Shown one piece after another: positions 18,840 through 26,089 of a stretch of 64,000 nt of DNA. Source of the DNA: Hymenobacter glacieicola (lineage in GTDB: Bacteria; Bacteroidota; Bacteroidia; Cytophagales; Hymenobacteraceae). Position 1 is the stretch's first letter, and every line of letters starts with the position of its first letter. The notes below the pieces were generated by a model that worked only from the letters and a program-made list of their open reading frames with translations, did not search any database and was not told where the DNA came from. The translations under genes and the position numbers were made by a program. The stretch lies in assembly GCF_014640315.1 (NCBI RefSeq), contig NZ_BMGS01000001.1, positions 186,001-250,000 on the forward strand, read 5' to 3'.

Positions 18840-20783
18840 ATGCTAGTTGAACCCGGTGAACTGCTCGCGGAAATAAATTCGCCCGACGACCTCAAGAAGC
18901 TCAGCCCAGACCAGCTGGTTCAGGTAAGCCAAGAGTTGCGGCAGTTCATCATCGATTCGGTTTCCATTTACGGCGGGCACTTCGGGGCCTCCCTGGGGGT
19001 AGTAGAGCTGACGGTAGCTCTGCATTACGTCTTCAACACGCCCTACGACCAGCTGGTGTGGGACGTAGGACACCAAGCCTACGGCCACAAAATCCTTACC
19101 GGCCGCCGCGACCGGTTCCCGACCAACCGCCGCTACAAAGGCATGTCGGGGTTTCCGAAGCGCAGCGAAAGTGAGTACGACGCCTTCGGGGTAGGGCACA
19201 GCTCTACTAGCATCGGAGCCGCCCTGGGCATGGCCGTGGCTTCTGATTATAAAAAGGAGTTCGACCGCCAGCATATTGCCGTTATCGGTGATGGGGCCAT
19301 GACGGCCGGTATGGCCTTCGAGGCCCTGAACCACGCCGGGGTGGAGAAGTCTAACCTGCTGGTTATCCTCAACGACAACTGCATGAGCATCGACCCCAAC
19401 GTGGGCGCGCTCAAGGAATACCTTACCGACATTACTACCTCCCGCACCTACAACAAGGTGCGCGATGAGCTGTGGAACGTGCTGGGCAAGCTCAGCAAGT
19501 TTGGCCCCAACCCCCAGCAGATTGCCCGCAAAGTGGAGTCGGCCATGAAGGCGACCCTGCTCAAGCAAAGCAACCTGTTCGAAGCCCTGAACTTCCGCTA
19601 TTTCGGGCCCGTGGACGGCCACGACGTGCAGCACCTCGCTACCATCCTCAACGACCTGAAGAGCATTCCCGGCCCAAAAATCCTGCACTGCGTGACGGTG
19701 AAGGGCAAAGGTTACGCTCTGGCCGAAAAGGACCAGACCCTGTGGCACGCCCCGGGCCTGTTTGATAAGGTGACGGGCGAAATCCACAAGAAAACCTACG
19801 AAAAACCTCAGCCGCCCAAGTACCAGGACGTGTTTGGCGAAACTATTGTGGAGCTGGCCGAGCAGAACGATAAAATCATGGGCGTGACGCCGGCTATGCC
19901 CTCGGGCTGCTCGCTCAACATCATGATGAAGCAGATGCCCGACCGCGCCTTCGATGTGGGCATTGCCGAGCAGCACGCCGTGACCTTCTCGGCGGGCCTC
20001 GCTACCCAGGGCCTAGTGCCGTTCTGCAACATCTACTCCTCCTTCATGCAGCGCGCCTACGACCAGGTGCTGCACGACGTAGCTCTGCAGAACCTGCACG
20101 TCGTGTTCTGCCTCGACCGCGCCGGTTTTGCCGGCGCCGACGGCCCCACTCACCACGGCTGCTACGACCTGGCTTACATGCGCTGCATCCCCAACATGGT
20201 GGTTTCGGCGCCCATGAACGAGGAGGAACTGCGCAACCTGATGTACACGGCCACCCTAGCTGAAAATGCTGGCCCGTTCAGCATCCGCTACCCCCGCGGC
20301 GAAGGCGTGATGCCTGAGTGGCGCAAGCCTCTGAAGAAAATTGCCGTGGGCACCGGCCGTGTGGTGCGCGAGGGCGAAGGCGTAGCCGTGCTCAGCATTG
20401 GGCACATCGGTAACTACGCCGTGAAGGCTACCGAGAAGCTGCTGCAGGAAGGCCTCAATCCCGGCCACTACGATATGCGCTTCTGCAAACCCCTGGACGA
20501 TGGAATGCTCCACCGTATTGCCCGCCAGTACCAGGCCATTGTCACGGTAGAAGACGGCTGCCTGCAGGGCGGCTTCGGCGCTGCCGTGCTGGAGTTCCTC
20601 GCCGACCATGGCTACGCCCTACCCGTGCGCCGCTTAGGTATCCCGGACCGTATTGTGGAGCACGGTACTCAGGATGAGCTTTACAAAGAGTGTGGCTTCG
20701 ACGCCGATGGTATTGCTGCCGCTCTGCGCGAAATGGCCGGCAAAGTAGCCGCCCAAGCCCCAGCAGAAACGGTGCTGCTATAA
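18840..20783 (+). CDS. dxs: 1-deoxy-D-xylulose-5-phosphate synthase
   Basis: Thiamine-diphosphate enzyme that joins pyruvate and glyceraldehyde 3-phosphate, the first step of the MEP isoprenoid pathway; it also feeds thiamine and pyridoxal synthesis. 647 aa, normal length. Seen: WDVGHQAYGHKILTGRR, GVGHSSTSIGAALG, the ThDP motif GDGAMTAGMAFEALNHAG starting at residue 150 with NDNCMSI, VDGHD, the transketolase pyrimidine domain with DVGIAEQHAVTFSAGLA, and a C-terminal transketolase domain. Monocistronic with its own terminator. Confidence 0.97.
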   Translation: MLVEPGELLAEINSPDDLKKLSPDQLVQVSQELRQFIIDSVSIYGGHFGASLGVVELTVALHYVFNTPYDQLVWDVGHQAYGHKILTGRRDRFPTNRRYKGMSGFPKRSESEYDAFGVGHSSTSIGAALGMAVASDYKKEFDRQHIAVIGDGAMTAGMAFEALNHAGVEKSNLLVILNDNCMSIDPNVGALKEYLTDITTSRTYNKVRDELWNVLGKLSKFGPNPQQIARKVESAMKATLLKQSNLFEALNFRYFGPVDGHDVQHLATILNDLKSIPGPKILHCVTVKGKGYALAEKDQTLWHAPGLFDKVTGEIHKKTYEKPQPPKYQDVFGETIVELAEQNDKIMGVTPAMPSGCSLNIMMKQMPDRAFDVGIAEQHAVTFSAGLATQGLVPFCNIYSSFMQRAYDQVLHDVALQNLHVVFCLDRAGFAGADGPTHHGCYDLAYMRCIPNMVVSAPMNEEELRNLMYTATLAENAGPFSIRYPRGEGVMPEWRKPLKKIAVGTGRVVREGEGVAVLSIGHIGNYAVKATEKLLQEGLNPGHYDMRFCKPLDDGMLHRIARQYQAIVTVEDGCLQGGFGAAVLEFLADHGYALPVRRLGIPDRIVEHGTQDELYKECGFDADGIAAALREMAGKVAAQAPAETVLL

Positions 20784-20799
20784 CCTGCAACTGATGTAA

Positions 20800-20836
20800 T
20801 AAAAAAGCCCTGCTGGATTCATCCAGCGGGGCTTTT
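20800..20836 (+). terminator. dxs terminator
   Basis: AAAAAAGCCCTGCTGGAT paired with ATCCAGCGGGGCTTTT, 17 bases after the dxs stop codon. Confidence 0.85.
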
Positions 20837-20867
20837 CATTAGCAGCAAAGCATAAGTGATAAGCTAA

Positions 20868-20972
20868 AAAAACGGGCCTGCTGTGCTTATCGAAGCATCT
20901 TTCCCGCTTCGTCCTCACGATTAGGTTAGCCAGGGGTAGAGATGCTTCGATAAGCGCAGCAGGCCCGTTTTT
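20868..20972. repeat. Intergenic inverted-repeat element
   Basis: Arms of 33 bp (20868-20900 and 20940-20972) differ at only one or two positions. The outer end is AAAAACGGGCCTGCTG and the inner end ATCGAAGCATCT. The interior TCCCGCTTCG and AGCCAGGGGTAG also occurs in the element near 36.1 kb, placing both in one subfamily. Confidence 0.85.
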
Positions 20973-21094
20973 CTCAACGCAATGGCAGACCAAAAGCCGA
21001 AGTAGCTCCTACTGCTTCGGCTTCATTGTATCCGGCGAATATGGGGATGAAAAAATATTTATTCGTGTAGGTACATCAATTGAATAAATGTCTC

Positions 21095-21102
21095 TACATT
21101 TG
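21095..21102 (+). promoter_or_regulatory. Candidate -7 box for the YceI gene
   Basis: TACATTTG, 66 bases upstream of the ATG at 21169. It lies inside the longer reading frame from 21088, which argues for the later start. Confidence 0.5.
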
Positions 21103-21168
21103 TCTCGGATTCGGCGGCGCAGATGCGCACGAATCTTTATAGTGTCATTAACAGCAACGCCTCCTACC

Positions 21169-21717
21169 ATGGCTACTACCACTTGGGTAATTGACCCCAC
21201 CCACTCCGAAGTACAGTTCAAGATTAAGCACCTCGTTATTTCGACCGTAACCGGCTCGTTTAAGAAGTTTGAGGGCCAGGCGGTTACCGAAAACGACAGC
21301 TTCGAGAATGCGCAAATTACCTTCGCGCTGGATGTAAACAGCATCGATACCAACCAAGAGCAGCGCGACGAGCACCTGCGCAACAACGACTTCTTCGACG
21401 CTGCTACCTACCCCCAGATTACTTTCACTTCCACCTCACTGACCGCAAAAGGGGACGACGAGTACCAGCTGACGGGCAACATGACCATCAAAGACGTGAC
21501 CAAGCCCGTAACCCTCGACGTGGAGTTTGGTGGCGTGGCTACCGACTTCTACGGCAACGAAAAGGCCGGCTTTGAAATCAGCGGCAAAATCAACCGCAAG
21601 GAGTTTGGCCTGACCTTCCACGCTGTAACCGAAGCCGGCTCCATCGTCCTCGGCGACGACGTGAAGCTCTCGGCCAGCGTGCAGCTAGTAAAGCAGAAAG
21701 AGGCAGTAGTGGCCTAA
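21169..21717 (+). CDS. YceI-family protein
   Basis: 182 aa from ATG 21169, where the conserved WVIDPTHSEVQFKIKHLVIS begins. YceI proteins are extended lipocalin-like barrels that bind polyisoprenoid or other amphiphilic lipids. Typical features seen: GSFKKFEG, FALDVNSIDTNQEQRDEHL, FFDAATYPQITF, GNMTIKDVTKPVTLDVEF and KINRKEFGLTF. Most characterised members are periplasmic, but this one has no signal peptide and would stay in the cytoplasm, as in many Bacteroidota paralogs. Single gene between two repeat elements. Confidence 0.93.
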   Translation: MATTTWVIDPTHSEVQFKIKHLVISTVTGSFKKFEGQAVTENDSFENAQITFALDVNSIDTNQEQRDEHLRNNDFFDAATYPQITFTSTSLTAKGDDEYQLTGNMTIKDVTKPVTLDVEFGGVATDFYGNEKAGFEISGKINRKEFGLTFHAVTEAGSIVLGDDVKLSASVQLVKQKEAVVA

Positions 21718-21791
21718 GCTGCGGCCTCGGCGCTCTACGTTAGTATATAGTCCTATAGTCTGTATAGGGCATAAGGTAGAGAATAGAGCAT

Positions 21792-21919
21792 AAGACCTAA
21801 AGCCCGTCATCCGGAGCTTAGCGCAGGACCTTACCAGGTAGGAACAGGACGTTGTTACGTCAATCGTTTACCCGTGATAAGGTTGTTCGCCAAGCTCCGG
21901 ATGATGGGCTTTAGGTCTT
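21792..21919. repeat. Intergenic inverted-repeat element, GTCAT-CCGGAGC subfamily
   Basis: Arms 21792-21835 and 21874-21919: AAGACCTAAAGCCCGTCATC facing GATGATGGGCTTTAGGTCTT, continuing through CCGGAGCTTAGCGCAGGACC with a few mismatches. It belongs to the same broad class as the GTCAT-CTGAGC elements at 36.3 and 62.7 kb. Nothing else was seen in 21718-22077. Confidence 0.8.
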
Positions 21920-22077
21920 GATTAACAGACCCGTTACGTTGCCAAGTCTAGTGCAGGATCCTGTTTGTTTTGCTGCCTGCTGGGAGAAGTTGAAAGCAAG
22001 CTTTAGCGTCTTACGACGTAGTTTTTTGCCGTCCCGATTACCAGTAGCGTATACTTGGGCTCTTAATTCAGGCTGAC

Positions 22078-22845
22078 ATGTCAACTTCCCAACCCACTAT
22101 TCTTTTCCTGCACGGCTTCGCTGAGTCGCGCGAGGTCTGGACGGAATTCACCCGCGAGTTTCCTGACGGCTACCGTCTGCTCACGCTTAACCTGCTCGGG
22201 CACGGCACCAATGTGCACGACATCCGCGACTACAGCATGGAGGCCCAGGCCCGCTACGTGGCCGAGCAGCTGCGGCAGAAAAACGTGGAGCGGGCCCTGC
22301 TCGTGTGCCACAGCATGGGCGGCTACGTGGCCCTGGCCTTCGCCGAGCGCTACCCCGACATGGTGGCCGGGCTGGTGCTCTTCCACTCCACGGCGCTGCC
22401 CGATTCAGAGGAGAAAAAGGCCAACCGGGACAAGAACAAGGACTTTGTGCGCCGCCACGGGGTCGAGAAGTTCATGGAGTCGTTTATTCGGCCGCTGTTT
22501 GCGCCTGCCAACCGGGAGCAGATGCTGGAGCAGCGGGAGTTTCTGGAAGACATTGGCCGCGCCGTCCCGGAGGCCACCGTGCTGGGCGCCCTGGAGGCCA
22601 TGAAAAACCGCCCCGACCGCACCCGAGTGCTTCAGGAAGCTCGTTTTCCGGTGCTGTTTATTGCGGGGAAGGAGGACGTAGCCGTGCCCACCGAAAGCCT
22701 GCTGCCCCAATTGGCGCTGCCCGCCCAAAGCCACGCCCTGCTCCTCAGCAACGTGGGCCATCTGGGTTACTTCGAGGAGCCCGAGCTGACGCGCCGGGCC
22801 GTGGTGAATTTCGCCGGAATGGTATTCGCACCCGAGGCAAAGTAG
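22078..22845 (+). CDS. Alpha/beta hydrolase, tandem copy 1
   Basis: 255 aa, cytoplasmic (no signal). Alpha/beta-hydrolase triad: S79 in LVCHSMGGYVALAFAE, D200 in IAGKEDVAVP, H228 in SNVGHLGYFEEP. The oxyanion segment is LFLHGFAESREVW. A Cys precedes His-Ser in the elbow where Gly is usual. About half its residues match the next gene, with no gaps around the catalytic motifs, so the two arose by tandem duplication. The fold covers esterases, lipases and C-C hydrolases; the substrate is unknown. Confidence 0.88.
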   Translation: MSTSQPTILFLHGFAESREVWTEFTREFPDGYRLLTLNLLGHGTNVHDIRDYSMEAQARYVAEQLRQKNVERALLVCHSMGGYVALAFAERYPDMVAGLVLFHSTALPDSEEKKANRDKNKDFVRRHGVEKFMESFIRPLFAPANREQMLEQREFLEDIGRAVPEATVLGALEAMKNRPDRTRVLQEARFPVLFIAGKEDVAVPTESLLPQLALPAQSHALLLSNVGHLGYFEEPELTRRAVVNFAGMVFAPEAK

Positions 22846-22886
22846 CTCGGCCTTAACGACTAGCTGCCGTAACGCGTAAGAAGATC

Positions 22887-22920
22887 AGGGCCGCCCGATG
22901 TAGGGCGGCCCTGTTTTTTT
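22887..22920 (+). terminator. Terminator between the two hydrolase genes
   Basis: AGGGCCGCCC and GGGCGGCCCT stem followed by GTTTTTTT, ending only five bases before the second hydrolase ATG. The second gene therefore needs read-through or its own very close promoter. Confidence 0.8.
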
Positions 22921-22925
22921 CCTCT

Positions 22926-23696
22926 ATGAGCTCTTCCATCCCTACCCTGGTATTTCTGCACGGCTTTCTGGAAAGCAACGAAATCTGGGACGACTTTCTG
23001 CGCGACTTTCCTGCTGACTACCGCGCGCTTCGGCTTAACCTGCCCGGCTACGGCCCGGAGCCCCAAACCGGCCTCGATTATTCCTTTGAAGCCGCCGCCG
23101 ACTACGTTCAAACGCAGCTGAGAGCGGAAGGCGTGCATCAGGTGTTGCTGGTAGGCCACAGCATGGGCGGCTACGTGGCCCTGGCGTTTGCCGAGAAGTT
23201 TCCGGCCCAAGTGGCCGGCCTGTGCCTGTTTCACTCCTCGTCCTTGCCAGATTTGGAGGAAGACCAGGAGCGGCGCCAACGCAACCGAAAGTTTCTGGAA
23301 GAGCAAGGGGTAGCGGCTTTTACGGAGGAGTTCCTGAAGCCCCAGTTTTCCGCCGCCCACCGCGAGTCTATGGAGCACCACCTGGCCATGCTCCAGCGCA
23401 TCGGCGCGGCCGTACCGCTGGAAACGGCCCTGGGCAGCATGGAGGCCATGGCCCAGCGCCCCGACCGGCGCCCGGTGCTGGAAAAGGCTACTTATCCGGT
23501 TCTCTTCATTGCCGGCAAAGATGACAAAGCGGTGCCCCTGGCCAAAACCCACGAGGAAAGCCTGCTGCCCGACCACTCTACGGTGCTCTGGCTGGCCAAC
23601 GTAGGCCACCTGGGCTTTCTGGAGCGCCCCACCGACACGCGCAAGGCTATTGAGGGCTTTGCCGAGCTGGTCTTTGGCAAGCAGATAGCTCACTAG
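22926..23696 (+). CDS. Alpha/beta hydrolase, tandem copy 2
   Basis: 256 aa paralog of the preceding gene. S79 in LVGHSMGGYVALAFAEKF has the standard Gly in the elbow. The acid lies in IAGKDDKAVP and the His in ANVGHLGFLERP. The cap region (DLEEDQERRQRNRKFLEEQG) is charged and helical, as in copy 1, so substrate size may be similar. Cytoplasmic. No neighbour points to a pathway. Confidence 0.88.
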   Translation: MSSSIPTLVFLHGFLESNEIWDDFLRDFPADYRALRLNLPGYGPEPQTGLDYSFEAAADYVQTQLRAEGVHQVLLVGHSMGGYVALAFAEKFPAQVAGLCLFHSSSLPDLEEDQERRQRNRKFLEEQGVAAFTEEFLKPQFSAAHRESMEHHLAMLQRIGAAVPLETALGSMEAMAQRPDRRPVLEKATYPVLFIAGKDDKAVPLAKTHEESLLPDHSTVLWLANVGHLGFLERPTDTRKAIEGFAELVFGKQIAH

Positions 23697-23784
23697 ATCC
23701 GGAACAGGATTCTAGCCCGGTATGCGCCGGCCCAGTCAGTTACCTGCGTGCTAAATGGTAGCACTACCCTGGGTAGGAGCTGCC

Positions 23785-24942
23785 TTATTTGATGGCAAAC
23801 GTCACGGGAGTGACAAAAAATACGCTGGCTGGTTTGCCGTTCTGGCGGCCCGGCGTGAAATCAGCGAAGCCAGCTACTACGCGTAAAGCCTCCTCATCAA
23901 GGGAAGGATCAACAGAACGGATGACCGCGGGCTGCGTAACTTTGCCCTGTTCGTTCACGACGAAGTACACGAGCACTACCCCTTGCACTTGGTTACGCAG
24001 GGCCGCTACGGGATATTGAATGCGGTGAGCCGAAGTAGCAATCAGGTTTTCCTTGCTCGGAACTGGCATTTCATCCAGGTACGGATAGATAGGCTGGGTC
24101 AGCAGATCGGCAGGAAGGGTTTGGTAGGTAATGGGTAGGGTAATGGTGCTGGCTGTTGGCCGGCCATTGGCAAGCGCTGGCTTCCAGGCCGGCATGTGGC
24201 GCAGGTATTCCTCGGCTGCAGTATACAAGGCTGCTGAAGCGGCCGCCAATTTTTTGCCTTTGACCGGAGACCGAACCGCAGTGGCCGTAGTTACACGGCC
24301 GGTGGTATCAAGGTCAACCGTCACAAACACTTTGCCTTCGATACCGCCGGAACGAAGAGCTGCCGAGTAAGGCGCTTGGTGCAAATAGGAATACAACGCT
24401 TCCGGACCACCAGGAAACTGTGCCTGCTGCTTTTCGGGCTTGGTTGCCGCTTTGCCAAGCCGTTCGGCCAGCACTTGCTCTACATCCAAAGGAAGTCGAA
24501 AGGTAATGGGCACGGTGTACGCAACTGCCACGGGGCGTCCGACTTGCTTACCTGGCTCCCAGGCCGGCAGGTTGCTAACGGCCCGTACGGCTTCCGCATC
24601 CAGGAGCGGATGCAGGCTTTTTACTACCTCCGCGCCTTCCACCTTGCCCGAGGCAGCAACCACAAACTTCACGAACACCCGCCCGTGTAGTCGTTGCTGG
24701 AGTGCCTCCGTGGGGTAAACAATAGTCTGACCGATAGCCTGATACAGCGCGCTTTGTCCACCCGGAAATACGGGCATTTGCTCCACGTACGTGTACACTG
24801 CGGCCGGAATGGTACCCGGCCCCGGCGTAGATGCCGGGGCTGGTCCATTACTGGTAGGCTGCTGAGGTGCTTGGGCTAGAGCCGTAACATGGGTTGCGGC
24901 CACAACACCGCCAATAGCTAGTACCCGAAAAACACGAATCAT
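23785..24942 (-). CDS. Exported protein with three TonB C-terminal domains
   Basis: 385 aa. The N-terminus MIRVFRVLAIGGVVAATHVTALA is a cleavable-looking signal, followed by a short Pro-rich stretch (about 26-46) and three TonB_C-type repeats. Repeat 1 spans about 55-150 (VEQMPVFPGG, YPTEALQQRLHGRVFVKFVV), repeat 2 about 170-275 (IEGKVFVTVDLDTTGRV) and repeat 3 about 285-385 (YPVAALRNQVQGVVLVYFVV, SLDEEALRVV). Usual TonB has one such domain plus an inner-membrane anchor and long Pro-rich spacer to ExbBD. Here the anchor is doubtful, so it may be a periplasmic adaptor rather than an energy transducer. No exbB or exbD nearby. Confidence 0.85.
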   Translation of the reverse strand: MIRVFRVLAIGGVVAATHVTALAQAPQQPTSNGPAPASTPGPGTIPAAVYTYVEQMPVFPGGQSALYQAIGQTIVYPTEALQQRLHGRVFVKFVVAASGKVEGAEVVKSLHPLLDAEAVRAVSNLPAWEPGKQVGRPVAVAYTVPITFRLPLDVEQVLAERLGKAATKPEKQQAQFPGGPEALYSYLHQAPYSAALRSGGIEGKVFVTVDLDTTGRVTTATAVRSPVKGKKLAAASAALYTAAEEYLRHMPAWKPALANGRPTASTITLPITYQTLPADLLTQPIYPYLDEMPVPSKENLIATSAHRIQYPVAALRNQVQGVVLVYFVVNEQGKVTQPAVIRSVDPSLDEEALRVVAGFADFTPGRQNGKPASVFFVTPVTFAIK

Positions 24943-24977
24943 ATAACGAAACAGTAAACTCTAAAGGCAAGCGCGTA

Positions 24978-25976
24978 TTACGCCTTCAGCAAGCCCATTT
25001 GCAGCATTTTTTCGGCAATCTGGACGGCGTTGGTGGCGGCGCCTTTGCGCAGGTTGTCGGCCACTACCCACATGTTGAGGGTGCGGGGCTGGGTTTCGTC
25101 GCGGCGCAGGCGGCCCACCAGCACGGCGTCTTTGCCGTGGGCGTCCTTGGGCATGGGGTACACGTTGTGTTGAACGTCGTCGACTACTTCCACGCCTTCG
25201 GTTTCGCGCAGGATGCGGAACACGTCCTCCAGCTCGAATTCCTGCTCAAACTCCACGTTTATGGCCTCGGAGTGGCCGCCCACTACCGGAATGCGCACGG
25301 TGGTAGCCGTAACCCGGATGTTCTCGTCGCCCATGATTTTCTTGGTTTCCTTCACCATCTTCATCTCCTCCTTGGTGTAGCCGTTGTCCTCGAACACGTC
25401 GATGTGGGGCAGCACGTTCAGGTCGATGGGGTGGGGGTAGGCCTGGGAGGTAACCTCGGCGCCGGAGCGCTCCTGCATGAGCTGGTCCACGGCTTTTTTG
25501 CCGGTGCCGGTTACGCTCTGGTAGGTGCTGACCACAATGCGCTGCACCTTGTAGGCTTCGTGCAACTTGTTGAGCGCCACTACCATCTGAATAGTGGAGC
25601 AGTTGGGGTTGGCAATGATTTTATCGTCGGGGGTCAGCTCTTTGGCGTTGATTTCGGGTACCACCAGCTTCTTGGTGGGGTCCATGCGCCAGGCCGAGGA
25701 ATTGTCGATTACGACGGTGCCGACCTCGGCAAAGCGTGGGGCCTGCTCCTTGGAAATAGAGCCGCCAGCCGAGAAAATGGCTACGGCCGGGCGGGCGGCA
25801 ATGGCATCGTCCATGCTGACCACCTTGTATTTCTGCCCCCGAAACTCGATTTCCTGGCCCACCGATTTCTCGGAAGCCACGGGCAGGAGTTCAGTGACCG
25901 GGAAGTTGCGCTCGGCCAGTACTTTCAGCATTTCGCCCCCGACCAGGCCGGTGGCACCTACTACGGCTACTTTCAT
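24978..25976 (-). CDS. asd: Aspartate-semialdehyde dehydrogenase
   Basis: Reduces aspartyl phosphate to aspartate semialdehyde, feeding lysine/diaminopimelate and, via Hom, threonine and methionine. 332 aa. NADP-binding VVGATGLVGGEML at the N-terminus, catalytic C126 in ANPNCSTIQ, and the base His in VPVVGGHSE-type RIPVVGGHSEAI near 240. A single gene here, although aspartokinase and hom are its pathway partners; hom is 16 kb away on the same strand. Confidence 0.97.
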   Translation of the reverse strand: MKVAVVGATGLVGGEMLKVLAERNFPVTELLPVASEKSVGQEIEFRGQKYKVVSMDDAIAARPAVAIFSAGGSISKEQAPRFAEVGTVVIDNSSAWRMDPTKKLVVPEINAKELTPDDKIIANPNCSTIQMVVALNKLHEAYKVQRIVVSTYQSVTGTGKKAVDQLMQERSGAEVTSQAYPHPIDLNVLPHIDVFEDNGYTKEEMKMVKETKKIMGDENIRVTATTVRIPVVGGHSEAINVEFEQEFELEDVFRILRETEGVEVVDDVQHNVYPMPKDAHGKDAVLVGRLRRDETQPRTLNMWVVADNLRKGAATNAVQIAEKMLQMGLLKA

Positions 25977-25999
25977 GGATTCTAGGTGTTTGTCGGGAG

Positions 26000-26007
26000 C
26001 AAAGGTA
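26000..26007 (-). promoter_or_regulatory. Candidate -7 box of asd
   Basis: Minus strand TACCTTTG, 24 bases upstream of the asd start codon. The nearest TTG has 27-bp spacing, longer than usual. Confidence 0.5.
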
Positions 26008-26089
26008 CATCACGAAATGTGGTTATATTTCACCCAATTATTGCTGCCCCACGGGCGGCGGCTACCCTACGTTTTGCTGCTTATCCTTC

